Shown: positions 32,711-41,644, numbered from the stretch's first letter. The stretch: DNA of 64,000 nt from Acidobacteriaceae bacterium (GCA_027452125.1 DAIDGZ010000125.1:1-64000); one strand, 5' to 3'. The notes: a model not told the origin generated them from the letters alone. Numbers and translations are program-made.

Positions 32711-34048
32711 ATGAAAGCCTCACGCAGAAGTTTTATCCGTTATGCAAGCCTGGCCGCGGCCGGCAACCTGCTCGGCCTGCGCCCCTTCGGCGCGCTCAAT
32801 GCGCTGGCGCAAAGCGCGGGCGACTATAAGGCGCTGGTGTGCGTGTTCCTGTTTGGCGGCAACGACGCCAACAACATGCTCATCCCCTTTGACACCACCG
32901 GCTACGGCCAATACTCGTCCATCCGCGGCCCGCTGGCCCTGGCGCAGAACACGCTGCTGCCGCTGACCCCTGCGCCGAACTTTGCCCTGAACCCCAGCAT
33001 CCCCGACATCCAAACCCTCTTCAACAACAAGAACGCAGCCTTCGTAGCCAACGTGGGCACGCTGGTGCAGCCGCTGACCCGCACGCAGTATCTCGCCGGA
33101 CAGACCGCGCCCACCAATCTCTTCTCTCACCCTGACCAGCAGTTGGAGTGGCAGAACGCCGCACAGAGCGCGGCCACGCCCACCGGCTGGGCCGGGCGCA
33201 TGGCCGATGTGCTGGGCAGCAGTTACAACTCTGGCGCTTCAATCCCCATGATTACGTCCGTGGCTGGCGATTCGCTCTTCTGCAACGGAACGAACTCCAC
33301 GCCGGTCTCCATCTCGCCCGGCAACCTGAGCGGCGCCGCCTGCTCTGAGGGCGCCGAATGTGCCGCGCGCCAGGCTGCCGCCCAGGCTCTGCTCACGCTC
33401 AACTCCGGCGTCTCGCTGGTGCAGGCCGATGACGGCATCACCACCAATGCCTATGCCTATGCCAAGACCCTCTCCGATGCCGTGCAGTCCATCAGCCCGC
33501 TGCAAACCGTGTTTCCTGCAAACAACGGCCTGGCTGCACAGTTGAAGCAGATCGCGCAGATCATCCAGGTGCGCGCCGCTCTCGGCGTGCAGCGGCAAAT
33601 CTTCTTTGCCGGCATCGGCAACTTCGACACCCATGCGGACCAGATCACTCTGCAGAACGGCCTGCTCTCCCAGATCTCGCCGGCGCTAGCCGCCTTCTAC
33701 CAGGCCACTGTGGAACTGAATGTCGCCAGCGAAGTGACCACCTTCACCATGTCCGACTTCAGCCGCGCCTTTCAGCCCAACTCCAACAACGGCAGCGATC
33801 ACGCCTGGGGCTCGCATCACATCGTCATGGGCGGCGCGGTCAAGGGCGGGCAGATCTACGGCACTTATCCAACGCTGGCCCTGGGCGGGCCGGATGACTC
33901 CGGATCCAACGGCCGCTGGATTCCCTCCACCGCCACCAGCCAGTATGCCGCGACGCTGGCGCAGTGGTTCGGCGTCACCTCCAGCGAGTTGCCCACGGTG
34001 CTGCCGGCCATCGGCAACTTCAGCACCAACAACCTCGGCTTCGTGTAG
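32711..34048 (+). CDS. DUF1501 protein, Tat-exported
   Basis: 445 residues. The N-terminus ASRRSFIRYASLAAAGNL is a twin-arginine signal, so it is exported folded. The domain shows VCVFLFGGNDANNMLIP, FSHPDQQLEWQN, IGNFDTHADQ and GSDHAWGSHHIVMGG, which match DUF1501 (alkaline-phosphatase-like superfamily). The His/Asp motifs suggest a metallohydrolase. It starts 30 bases after the DUF1800 gene with a strong GGAGGAGA site, so the two form one operon. Confidence 0.9.
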   Translation: MKASRRSFIRYASLAAAGNLLGLRPFGALNALAQSAGDYKALVCVFLFGGNDANNMLIPFDTTGYGQYSSIRGPLALAQNTLLPLTPAPNFALNPSIPDIQTLFNNKNAAFVANVGTLVQPLTRTQYLAGQTAPTNLFSHPDQQLEWQNAAQSAATPTGWAGRMADVLGSSYNSGASIPMITSVAGDSLFCNGTNSTPVSISPGNLSGAACSEGAECAARQAAAQALLTLNSGVSLVQADDGITTNAYAYAKTLSDAVQSISPLQTVFPANNGLAAQLKQIAQIIQVRAALGVQRQIFFAGIGNFDTHADQITLQNGLLSQISPALAAFYQATVELNVASEVTTFTMSDFSRAFQPNSNNGSDHAWGSHHIVMGGAVKGGQIYGTYPTLALGGPDDSGSNGRWIPSTATSQYAATLAQWFGVTSSELPTVLPAIGNFSTNNLGFV

Positions 34049-34086
34049 GCCTTTACCCCCGGGCCAGGCAGGCCTACACTTTGCGC

Positions 34087-34521
34087 ATGGACAACGAGCG
34101 CATCCGCGCCATCTGCCTGGCCCTGCCCCATGGAACCGAGACGCTGAACTGGGGCCATCGGCTGGTCTACTGGGTAGGCGACCGCGCCATCGGCGGCAAG
34201 ATGTTTGCCATGACCGATGCCGATGGCCTCAGCCGCGATGTGCTGCTCTTCCACGCCGGCCCGGAGCGTTACCACGAGCTACTGGAGGTCGACGGCATCT
34301 TTCCTGCGCCGCATCTTGCTCGTGCTCACTGGGTGGCGCTGGAACGCTGGGATGCGCTGCGCCCGCGCGAGATTGAGGACGAACTGACGCGTGCCCACGC
34401 GCTGATCTATGCCCGGCTGCCCAAACAGACCAAGACCGTGCTGGCGCTCCCTCGCAAGGAGCAGGCGCGCCTTATCGCGGAACGCAGACGGATGCTCGCG
34501 GAAAGTGAAAGGGCACGATAA
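34087..34521 (+). CDS. MmcQ/YjbR-family DNA-binding-like protein
   Basis: 144 residues from the ATG at 34087. It has the family pattern: RIRAICLALPHGTETLNWGH at the start, then GGKMFAM and the strand-helix VLLFHAGPERYHELLE. A Lys/Arg-rich C-terminus follows. YjbR/MmcQ proteins have a double-wing fold; their function is unclear. It follows the DUF1501 gene by 38 bases and may belong to that operon. Confidence 0.82.
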   Translation: MDNERIRAICLALPHGTETLNWGHRLVYWVGDRAIGGKMFAMTDADGLSRDVLLFHAGPERYHELLEVDGIFPAPHLARAHWVALERWDALRPREIEDELTRAHALIYARLPKQTKTVLALPRKEQARLIAERRRMLAESERAR

Positions 34522-34539
34522 CCCGCACAGCGTGCCCTT
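34509..34539. terminator. Hairpin at the MmcQ gene end
   Basis: AAGGGCACG (34509-34517) and its perfect complement (34531-34539) enclose a 13-base loop. The stem begins inside the last codons and spans the stop at 34519-34521. It may end transcription from both convergent genes. Confidence 0.45.
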
Positions 34540-34555
34540 CGTGGATGAGGCAGTC

Positions 34556-35023
34556 TTATTCCTCGTGATCCAACGCCTGCCCCTGGGGACCTACCTGAAT
34601 CTCTGAGTGCCTGCCGGCGGTACGCACCTGGGCCTCATAAGCCACGAGCCTGCCCCGCTTGGTCAGTGATTCCACCTTAGTGATAATGCCTTTGCCTGCC
34701 TTGCTCTTAAGAGCGCTCTGCACTTCGGCAGACAGACCATTCAGAGCCACTTGTTCTTCTACCTCCAGCAACTTTCCATCCGGAGCAATGGTCACATCAC
34801 GAGAGTGTCCGTGGACCATCATCTCCACTTCATACTCCAGCATGCCGCCTTCGCGATCTTCGCTGTACCCCTTCACAACCGCTCCGCTACTTTGCTCATT
34901 TGCGGTCTTGCTCACCGCGGGTGGCAGCGCAGACTTGGCAATCTTCTTCTCTGCGGCACATGCTGGAAGACTCATCACCAGCACCGCACCGGTGGCCACA
35001 ATCATCCTCAGTTTCTGATTCAT
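34556..35023 (-). CDS. Secreted PepSY-like protein
   Basis: 155 residues with a signal peptide (AVLVMSLPACAAE, cleavage near 24). The rest has two tandem PepSY-type repeats: SGAVVKGYSEDREGGMLEYEVEMMVHG followed by DVTIAPDGKLLEVEEQV, and a second copy with GIITKVESLTKRGRLVAYEAQV. PepSY domains often inhibit proteases or bind small molecules in the envelope. No catalytic residues are seen. Confidence 0.72.
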   Translation of the reverse strand: MNQKLRMIVATGAVLVMSLPACAAEKKIAKSALPPAVSKTANEQSSGAVVKGYSEDREGGMLEYEVEMMVHGHSRDVTIAPDGKLLEVEEQVALNGLSAEVQSALKSKAGKGIITKVESLTKRGRLVAYEAQVRTAGRHSEIQVGPQGQALDHEE

Positions 35024-35182
35024 GATGCTGTCCTTTCCGTAGCCCGGTTGACTACTTGGCCATCGTATGTGAGGTGCACTTAAGGAATGCTGAAAGCCAC
35101 CTAAGGTATTTTTGGAACCACCCTGGCTTCATTGCCGTATCTGCTCTTGGAGTCCCTAAGAGCGCAAGAAGGAGCCGATGCC

Positions 35183-35374
35183 ATGATCAAATTTCTTCTC
35201 TGGTGCATTCTTCTGGTTTTGTGCTGGCCGCTGGCGCTGGTGGCGCTGGTCGCCTATCCGCTGATCTGGCTGCTCCTGCTGCCCTTCCGGCTGGTGGGCA
35301 TCGCCGTGGGCGGAGTGCTGGAATTGGTCACGGCCATCATCTTCTTGCCCGGCCGGGTGCTCAAGGCGATCTAA
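35183..35374 (+). CDS. Small hydrophobic membrane protein
   Basis: 63 residues from the ATG at 35183, which has AAGGAG 8 bases upstream; the longer frame to 35132 is rejected. Nearly the whole protein is hydrophobic, giving two or three membrane segments (about 3-20, 22-38, 40-58). Function unknown. Confidence 0.65.
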   Translation: MIKFLLWCILLVLCWPLALVALVAYPLIWLLLLPFRLVGIAVGGVLELVTAIIFLPGRVLKAI

Positions 35375-35504
35375 GTCTCTGGCCGTCCGTCATCGGATGA
35401 CAGGATGCTGAAATTACTTCGCTTTGAGGGCATCCGATTCGTCTCTTTCCAGCAACCTTGCCTTCCACTCGACATCCTTTCCGGCGATGCAGTAGCGTGA
35501 CCCT

Positions 35505-36290
35505 ATGGCAGTCTCTCTCGCATTGCAGGGCAAGGTGGCCCTCATCACCGGCGGCGCGCGCGGCATTGGCGCGGAGACGGTTCGGCTCTTCACCCAGGCC
35601 GGGGCGCGGGTCGTCTTCAACTACCAGCGGGCACGGGAGCGGGCACTGGCTCTGCAATCCGAGTGCGGCGGCCCCGATCGCTGCCTGGCCGTGCAGCAGG
35701 AGTTAAGCACTCCCGCGGAGGGGCGGGCGCTGGCGGCCGCGGCGGTAGCCGCCTTTGGCCGGCTGGATGCGCTGGTCGTCAACCATGGTGTATGGCCTCC
35801 GCGGGACGTGCCCATCAGCCGCATGGAGGACGCGCAGTGGCGGCACACGCTGGGCGTCAACCTCGACTCGGTCTTCGGTCTCGTCCAGGCCGCCGTGGCT
35901 CAGATGGAGAGGCAAGACGCCCCCAGTGAAGTGCGCGGCCACATTGTGCTCATCAGTTCCACCGCTGGCCAGCGCGGTGAGGCCTTCCACGCCGATTACG
36001 CGGTGACCAAAGGCGCGCTGATCAGTCTGACCAAAAGCCTCTCCAGTGAGTTAGCGCCACGGGGGATTCGCGTCAACTGCGTCGCGCCAGGCTGGGTGGC
36101 TACCGAGATGACGGAGACAACGCTCAACGACCCTGAGCAGGGGCCGAAGATTCGTACTGCCATTCCCGTGGGCCGGGTCGCGGAGCCGCGCGAGATTGCT
36201 GGCCCGGTGCTGTTTCTGTGCACCCCGCTGGCCGGCTTCATCAGCGGCGAAGTGCTCAACGTAAACGGCGGCTCGGTTCTGGTAGGATGA
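35505..36290 (+). CDS. Short-chain dehydrogenase/reductase (FabG-like)
   Basis: 261 residues of the classical SDR family. The dinucleotide loop GGARGIGAE lies near 17-25, NHG at about 87-89, and the active site Ser in LISSTAG with Tyr and Lys in YAVTK. The end, GEVLNVNGGSVL, matches the FabG type. It could reduce a 3-oxoacyl substrate or a sugar; the substrate cannot be told. It is followed after 41 bases by the secreted gene at 36332. Confidence 0.92.
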   Translation: MAVSLALQGKVALITGGARGIGAETVRLFTQAGARVVFNYQRARERALALQSECGGPDRCLAVQQELSTPAEGRALAAAAVAAFGRLDALVVNHGVWPPRDVPISRMEDAQWRHTLGVNLDSVFGLVQAAVAQMERQDAPSEVRGHIVLISSTAGQRGEAFHADYAVTKGALISLTKSLSSELAPRGIRVNCVAPGWVATEMTETTLNDPEQGPKIRTAIPVGRVAEPREIAGPVLFLCTPLAGFISGEVLNVNGGSVLVG

Positions 36291-36331
36291 GGTCCCCGGG
36301 CTTGCATTGCCGGGCTGGACGGAGAGGATCG

Positions 36332-37120
36332 ATGCGCAGAGTGTGGGTTGCACTGGTAGTGGCGGCATTGCTGGCGGCGCCATGCGCAATGCGGGCGCAG
36401 GTAAATCCTGACGCACAAAAGAATGCCGACCAGGCGCGCGCCGTTCTCGGCAGCATGGTAAAGGTCCTGGGCGGCGATGCCTGGCTGAACATGACCAACT
36501 TTGTCCGTGAAGGCTACTATGCCTCCTTTTACCAGGGGAAGCCTAACCTGGGCACCATGTTGTATTGGGAATACCACGCCTGGCCTGACCATGACCGCAT
36601 CGAATTCACCAAGCATCGCGACGTGGTGCAGTTCTACGAGGGCGAGCAGGGCTGGGAGGTAACCTATCGCGGCAAGCACCCCCTGCCCAAGGACATCGTG
36701 GATGACTTTCTGCGCCGCCGGAATCACTCCATTGAAACCGCCATCAAAGTCTGGATGAAGGATCCAAAAACGCTGCTGCTGTACGAAGGCAAGCGCCTGG
36801 CCGAACGCCATCTCTGCGATCAGGTCACTCTGATTACCGCGCAGAATGACTCCCTCACCATCCTGGTGGACAACGAATCGCATCTGCCCCGGCGCAGTTC
36901 CTTCCAATGGCGCGATCCCGTCTATCACGACTTCAATACCGACGCAGAGGAATACGATAACTACCATCTCGTGCAGGGCTTTCCCACGCCGCTCTCCATT
37001 ACGCGCTTCAAGAACGATGAGATGGTGCGCCAGTATTACATAACCAAGGTGAGCTATAACCAGTCGCTGCCAGCCGAAATATGGGATGTGGATGCCGCGG
37101 CGCGGCGCATCAAAAAGTAG
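36332..37120 (+). CDS. Secreted protein of unknown function, LolA-like fold possible
   Basis: 262 residues from the ATG at 36332 (GGAGAGG upstream). A signal peptide runs to about 23 (LLAAPCAMRAQ). The mature part has NADQARAVLGSMVKVLGGDAWL, then alternating strands such as MLYWEYHAWPDHDRIEFTKHRDV and YLPRRSSFQWRDP-type segments. The pattern recalls outer-membrane lipoprotein carrier-like domains, but no firm family assignment can be made. Confidence 0.65.
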   Translation: MRRVWVALVVAALLAAPCAMRAQVNPDAQKNADQARAVLGSMVKVLGGDAWLNMTNFVREGYYASFYQGKPNLGTMLYWEYHAWPDHDRIEFTKHRDVVQFYEGEQGWEVTYRGKHPLPKDIVDDFLRRRNHSIETAIKVWMKDPKTLLLYEGKRLAERHLCDQVTLITAQNDSLTILVDNESHLPRRSSFQWRDPVYHDFNTDAEEYDNYHLVQGFPTPLSITRFKNDEMVRQYYITKVSYNQSLPAEIWDVDAAARRIKK

Positions 37121-37160
37121 CTTGCGCGTAGCACTGTAAATGACACGTAAGTTGTACTTG

Positions 37161-37195
37161 TCGAGTCACTCGTTGGTTGCTTCGTCGAGTTACTC
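37161..37195. repeat. Paired operator-like repeats upstream of the EAL gene
   Basis: TCGAGTCACTC at 37161-37171 and TCGAGTTACTC at 37185-37195 are near-identical, 24 bases apart. Each is itself an interrupted palindrome (CGAGT-n-ACTC). They lie in the 290-base gap before the c-di-GMP gene and may be a regulator site. Confidence 0.45.
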
Positions 37196-37410
37196 TCGAT
37201 ACATCATCTTTTGGGGCCGTCCTCAGCGGCTGTCACCACTGAAGCATGGGACAGGCGCGAGACTTTTTATTTTTTGAAGGATAAATCGGACTAATTTTCT
37301 ACCAGGACCTGACGCAACTCACGGAACAGGCAAGACCCCGCATAGCAACACGTCACACGGGCCAAACATGCTGGGCACGCAGGATCATCTCTCCCCCGGA
37401 CGAAGACTGC

Positions 37411-38802
37411 ATGCATATCAGAAATATTTCGGATCAGAACCTGGACGACGAACTGCGCCGTCATCTGCTGGCTTACGGCCAGCGGTTCGACATGCAGACC
37501 GGATTCCTCAACTACAAATCGTTCCTCGAAGCTCTGCACGCGCGGCTGCAGGCGCGCACTCCCGGCCGCGAAACCGCGCTGCTGTGGATCGACGTGCTCA
37601 ACATGCGCAAGGAGTTTGCGCTCTGGGGTTCCAGAGGTTCTGAGGTTCTCATCGAGCACATTACGGAGACGCTGCGCTCCGCTGCCAGCGAAGATATGCT
37701 GATCGGGCGCTTCAGCGGACGCAGCTTTCTGGTGGCGCTCGACGCCTGCAAGGAGAGCAAGGCAGACCGCCAGCGTATCCAGGGAATCATCAAATCCCTT
37801 CTCTCCATACGCACACTGGCCTCCCATGCCTACATTGAGGCCGTGGCGGGCGTCGCCTTCTCTCCCTCAGACACGGAGACCGCCGAAGACCTGGTCCGTT
37901 TCGCCAGCATGGCCGCCACACGCGCCAGTTCGGTCAAGAACTCGTCCGTGCTCGCCTTTCATGCCGGCATGAATGACAACATCGTGCGCAACCACCGGCT
38001 GGAAGTGGAAATGCACAAGGCCCTCGACGAAAACCAGTTCAGCATTGTCTACCAGCCCAAGATCGAACTGACGACCGGCAGGATACTCGGCGCGGAAGCT
38101 CTGATCCGCTGGCACCACCCCGAGTGGGGCACGGTAATGCCCAGCGAGTTCATCCCCGTGGCCGAGCGATCTGACCTCGCCCACCGGATTCTGGACTTCA
38201 TGCTGCGCACCTCGCTCAGCGATGTGCAGCGTTGGAATGATGTCGAGGTGCTGATACCGCTGATCGCCGTAAATATGTCCTGGGCCAACATGCGGCGCGA
38301 CGACTTTGCCGGCATCGTCCAGAGCATCCTCACCGATACGCCCATCGCTCCAGCAACCCTGGAGTTGGAGATTACGGAATCCGTCCTCTTTGATGATGAG
38401 CAGTTGTTCTCCGCGCGCATGCGCCAGTTGCGCGCCATCGGCGTGCGAGTTGCCATCGACGACTTCGGCACACGCTATACCGGCTTCAACATGCTCAAGG
38501 AGCTGCCCCTCGACGCCATGAAGATCGACCGCTGCTTCATTCACGGCATCGACCGCTCCAGGGACATGCAGGCGCTGTGCACCACCATCGTGGCCATGGC
38601 TCAGCAGCTCAAGCTGCGCACCGTGGCTGAAGGCGTAGAGAAGATCGAGGAGCTTGAAGCCCTCAAGCATATTGGCTGCGATGCTGCTCAGGGCTTCCTC
38701 TTCCAGCAGCCCATCGCGGCCAGCGAGTTCAGCGCTTTCGTGCGGGAGTGGCCGGTGCGCATGAGCTGCTTCGGCTTCTCGTCTGGCTCCAGCGGTTCCT
38801 AG
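37411..38802 (+). CDS. Degenerate-GGDEF plus EAL c-di-GMP phosphodiesterase
   Basis: 463 residues, cytoplasmic by sequence (no membrane segment). The N-terminal GGDEF-like domain (about 30-185) reads GRFSGRSF (99-106) where GGDEF should be, so it probably cannot make c-di-GMP; it may bind GTP or another ligand. The EAL domain (195-455) keeps its key residues: EAL (229-231), VNMS, LEITES, DD (350-351, DDFGTRYTGF), K371, the AEGVEK Glu and QGFLF Gln. It should hydrolyse c-di-GMP. A regulatory input domain may be the degenerate half. Confidence 0.9.
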   Translation: MHIRNISDQNLDDELRRHLLAYGQRFDMQTGFLNYKSFLEALHARLQARTPGRETALLWIDVLNMRKEFALWGSRGSEVLIEHITETLRSAASEDMLIGRFSGRSFLVALDACKESKADRQRIQGIIKSLLSIRTLASHAYIEAVAGVAFSPSDTETAEDLVRFASMAATRASSVKNSSVLAFHAGMNDNIVRNHRLEVEMHKALDENQFSIVYQPKIELTTGRILGAEALIRWHHPEWGTVMPSEFIPVAERSDLAHRILDFMLRTSLSDVQRWNDVEVLIPLIAVNMSWANMRRDDFAGIVQSILTDTPIAPATLELEITESVLFDDEQLFSARMRQLRAIGVRVAIDDFGTRYTGFNMLKELPLDAMKIDRCFIHGIDRSRDMQALCTTIVAMAQQLKLRTVAEGVEKIEELEALKHIGCDAAQGFLFQQPIAASEFSAFVREWPVRMSCFGFSSGSSGS

Positions 38803-38849
38803 CAGCTGTCCGATCGCTTCCGGCCAGGCGGCGGCTTGTGGCGTTTATT

Positions 38850-38855
38850 TATAAT
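38850..38855 (+). promoter_or_regulatory. Possible -10 for fabZ-lpxA-lpxI
   Basis: TATAAT lies 50 bases before the fabZ ATG at 38905. No good -35 is visible at the right distance. Confidence 0.35.
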
Positions 38856-38904
38856 CCAGTGGAGCGCACGGCTGCCAAGCCGGGGCGCTCCCCGGAGTTC
38901 GAGC

Positions 38905-39396
38905 ATGACCTTTTCCATCCAGGAAATCATGGATTTCCTGCCTCACCGCTATCCCTTTTTGCTGATTGACCGCGTGGTGGAGTTTGAGCGCACCAAGCGG
39001 CTGGTGGCCATCAAGAACGTGACCATCAACGAGCCCTTCTTTCAGGGGCACTTCCCCGGCTACCCAATCATGCCCGGGGTGCTGGTGGTGGAAGCCATGG
39101 CCCAGGCCGGCGGCATCATCATGTTGGCCGAACTGCCGGATCGCGACAAGAAGCTGGTGGTTTTCACCGGCATTGAGCGCGCCAAGTTCCGCCGCCCCGT
39201 AACCCCCGGCGACCAGTTGCGCATCGAGGTGGACGTGCTCTCCTTCCGCACGCGCGCTGGACGCATCCAGGGCCGGGCATTGATCGACGGCAAGCTGGCC
39301 TGCGAGGCCACGCTCACCTGCCAGGTGGTGCCGCGGGGGCGCGAACAGCGTCCGGCCGGCGACACGCAGGCTGAGCCAGCGGCGGAGAACGCGTGA
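38905..39396 (+). CDS. fabZ: 3-hydroxyacyl-ACP dehydratase FabZ
   Basis: 163 residues from the ATG at 38905. The hot-dog fold shows HRYPFLLIDRV (14-24) and the catalytic segment QGHFPGYPIMPGVLVVEAMAQ with H49 and E63. FabZ dehydrates 3-hydroxyacyl-ACP in fatty-acid synthesis. The C-terminal tail (about 20 residues, Glu/Ala-rich) is longer than usual. The lpxA GTG overlaps its stop (GTGA), the normal fabZ-lpxA coupling. Confidence 0.95.
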   Translation: MTFSIQEIMDFLPHRYPFLLIDRVVEFERTKRLVAIKNVTINEPFFQGHFPGYPIMPGVLVVEAMAQAGGIIMLAELPDRDKKLVVFTGIERAKFRRPVTPGDQLRIEVDVLSFRTRAGRIQGRALIDGKLACEATLTCQVVPRGREQRPAGDTQAEPAAENA

Positions 39397-40163
39397 GTAT
39401 TCATCCCACAAGCGTGGTCGCGCCGGGAGCGGTGATTCCCGACTCCTGCACGGTGGGACCGTTCTGCACCATCGGGCCGGAGGTGGTGCTCGGCGAGGAG
39501 TGCCGCCTCATCTCGCACGTCGTGCTCGATGGGCGCACGCGCATCGGCGCGCGCAACGTGATTTACCCCTTTGCCTCCGTCGGCGTGCCGCCGCAGGACC
39601 TGAAGTACAAGGGCGAGCCTACAGAGACGATCCTCGGCGACGACAATACGATTCGCGAGAGCGTCACCATCAGCCGTGGCACTGTGGGCGGTGGCGGCAT
39701 CACCCGGCTCGGCTCCAGCAACCTGCTGATGACCTGCGTACACATCGGCCACGACAGCCAAGTGGGCAGCCACTGCATCCTGGCCAATGCGGCCACGCTG
39801 GCCGGCCACGTCACCATTGAAGATTATGTGACGCTGGGCGCCTTCTGTCCCGTCCACCAGTTCTGCATCGTGGGTCAGCATGCCTTCATCGGCGGCGGCA
39901 CCATCGTCACCCAGGACGTGTTGCCCTTCTCCAAGACCTCCGCGCGGCGCGAGAACAAGGCCTTCGGCGTCAATAGCCTCGGCCTGGAGCGGCGCGGCTT
40001 CAGCCCGGAGCGCATCAAAGCGCTGCAAAAGGCCTTCCGCCTGCTGCTGGTCTCCAAACTGAACACCACGCAGGCCGTGGAGAAGATGAAGGAACTGGAC
40101 GGCGAGGATGTGGCCCTTCTAGTGAATTTCATCGAGCGCAGCCATCGCGGAGTGATCAAGTAG
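39393..40163 (+). CDS. lpxA: UDP-GlcNAc acyltransferase LpxA
   Basis: 256 residues from GTG. Hexapeptide repeats form a left-handed beta helix: IHPTSVVAPGAVIP, GPFCTIGPEVVLGEE, and the active-site segment IGHDSQVGSHCILANAATLAGH with the catalytic His. The C-terminal helical part carries FSPERIKALQKAFRLLL. LpxA adds the first acyl chain in lipid A synthesis. It is followed after 2 bases by lpxI. Confidence 0.97.
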   Translation: MSIHPTSVVAPGAVIPDSCTVGPFCTIGPEVVLGEECRLISHVVLDGRTRIGARNVIYPFASVGVPPQDLKYKGEPTETILGDDNTIRESVTISRGTVGGGGITRLGSSNLLMTCVHIGHDSQVGSHCILANAATLAGHVTIEDYVTLGAFCPVHQFCIVGQHAFIGGGTIVTQDVLPFSKTSARRENKAFGVNSLGLERRGFSPERIKALQKAFRLLLVSKLNTTQAVEKMKELDGEDVALLVNFIERSHRGVIK

Positions 40164-40165
40164 CA

Positions 40166-41020
40166 ATGAAGCTTGGCCTCATCGCCGGTAACGGCCGTTT
40201 TCCCTTCCTGCTGCTGGATGCGGCGCGGGCACAGGGAATCGCCGTCGCTGTTGCCGCCATCCGCGAAGAGACCGATCCGGAGATCAACCAGCGGGCCGCT
40301 GCCGACCCCGGCATCACCGTGCACTGGCTCTCACTGGGCGAGCTCTCGCGGCTCATTGAAACCTTCCATAAGGAAGGCGTATCCCAGGCCGTGATGGCCG
40401 GTCAGGTCAAGCACAAGCAGATCTTCTCCAGCATCCGGCCGGACTGGCGGCTGGCCAAGCTGCTGCTCAACCTGCGTACACGCAACACCGACATGCTGCT
40501 GGGCGCGGTAGCCAAGGTGCTGGGCGACGAAGGCATCGAGCTGATCAGTTCCACCGCATTTCTAAAGCCGCTGCTGGCCCAGGAGGGCGTGCTCACCGCG
40601 CGCGCGCCCGACGAAGATGAGCGCAGGAACATCGAGTATGGCTTGCAGGTGGCGCGCGCCGTGGCGGGCTTCGACATTGGTCAGACAGTGGTGGTGGCGG
40701 CACAGGCCTGCGTCGCCGTGGAGGCGATGGAAGGCACCGACGCGACCATCGAACGTGCTGGCCGCCTGATGACCTCCATGGACGGCGAAGCCTCCACGCT
40801 GGAGCGCAGGCTGACGGTAATCAAAATCGCCAAGCCCAACCAGGACATGCGCTTTGACGTACCGGTCATCGGCATGGCCACGGTGGAGACCATGATCCGC
40901 GCCGGGGCAAGCTGCCTCTCCGTCGAGGCAGGCCGCACCCTGCTCTTTGACCGCGAGGGCCTGTTGCAGCGCGCCAGCCAGGCAGGCATTGCCATTGTGG
41001 CGTCTCCGCGCTCATACTGA
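40166..41020 (+). CDS. lpxI: UDP-2,3-diacylglucosamine pyrophosphatase LpxI
   Basis: 284 residues. Starts LGLIAGNGRFPFLLLDAAR, the LpxI signature, with MAGQVKHKQIFSS at about 78-90 and RFDVPVIGMATVETM near the end (MRFDVPVIG). LpxI is the alternative to LpxH/LpxG and hydrolyses UDP-2,3-diacylglucosamine to lipid X. Its adjacency to lpxA supports the assignment. lpxB and lpxD are not in this cluster. Confidence 0.95.
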   Translation: MKLGLIAGNGRFPFLLLDAARAQGIAVAVAAIREETDPEINQRAAADPGITVHWLSLGELSRLIETFHKEGVSQAVMAGQVKHKQIFSSIRPDWRLAKLLLNLRTRNTDMLLGAVAKVLGDEGIELISSTAFLKPLLAQEGVLTARAPDEDERRNIEYGLQVARAVAGFDIGQTVVVAAQACVAVEAMEGTDATIERAGRLMTSMDGEASTLERRLTVIKIAKPNQDMRFDVPVIGMATVETMIRAGASCLSVEAGRTLLFDREGLLQRASQAGIAIVASPRSY

Positions 41021-41119
41021 CCGCACAGGGGCGATTCCCCGCTGGAGCCACTCGCCAGCGCCTTTCTCTTCGCCCTCTGGTTTCCAGATTTTTGTCGATT
41101 GTTATCCAGGAGGTTCGTC

Positions 41120-41644
41120 GTGAGGAAGTCGTTCCTGCTCTCCCTGGCCGCGCTGACACTGTTCGCGGTCTCCACCCTCAACGCACATGCAGCCGATGCC
41201 GTGCCCAGCGTCGGCCAGTCAGCGCCCACCTTCACGCTGCCATCACAGACCGGCGCAAAGATCTCCCTCAAGAGCTACCGCGGCAAGTGGGTGGTGCTCT
41301 ATTTCTATCCGAGAGACATGACCTCCGGCTGCACCATCGAAGCCCACAACTTCCAGAACTCGCTGAGCCAGTTCGAGGCTAAACACGCGGTCATTCTCGG
41401 CGTCAGTGTGGACTCCCTGGATAGCCACAAGCAGTTCTGCGCCAAAGACGGCCTCACCTTCCACCTGCTCTCCGACACCGGGCACAAGGTGGTAAGCGAG
41501 TATGGCTCACTGGGCGGCTACAACGGCGTAGCCATCGCCAACCGCAACACCTTCCTCATCGATCCCAAGGGCAAGATCGCCAAGGTGTGGGTCAAGGTCA
41601 ATCCGCGCACCGCGGCCTCGGATGTGCTGGCGGCTCTGCCGTAG
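41120..41644 (+). CDS. Secreted Bcp/PrxQ-like peroxiredoxin
   Basis: 174 residues from the GTG at 41120 (AGGAGG 6 bases upstream; a TTG 7 codons earlier is rejected). Signal peptide to about residue 25 (NAHA). The thioredoxin fold carries the peroxidatic Cys in YPRDMTSGCTIEA (about 75); the Bcp resolving Cys five residues later is absent (EAHNF for EACSF), while KQFCAKDG (about 111) may resolve. It likely removes peroxides in the periplasm. It ends 30 bases before a two-way terminator. Confidence 0.88.
   Translation: MRKSFLLSLAALTLFAVSTLNAHAADAVPSVGQSAPTFTLPSQTGAKISLKSYRGKWVVLYFYPRDMTSGCTIEAHNFQNSLSQFEAKHAVILGVSVDSLDSHKQFCAKDGLTFHLLSDTGHKVVSEYGSLGGYNGVAIANRNTFLIDPKGKIAKVWVKVNPRTAASDVLAALP

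Noticed and set aside
37121-37410. A tRNA gene in the intergenic region
   Set aside because: No cloverleaf or TTCGA-type T-arm with matching acceptor stem could be built here.
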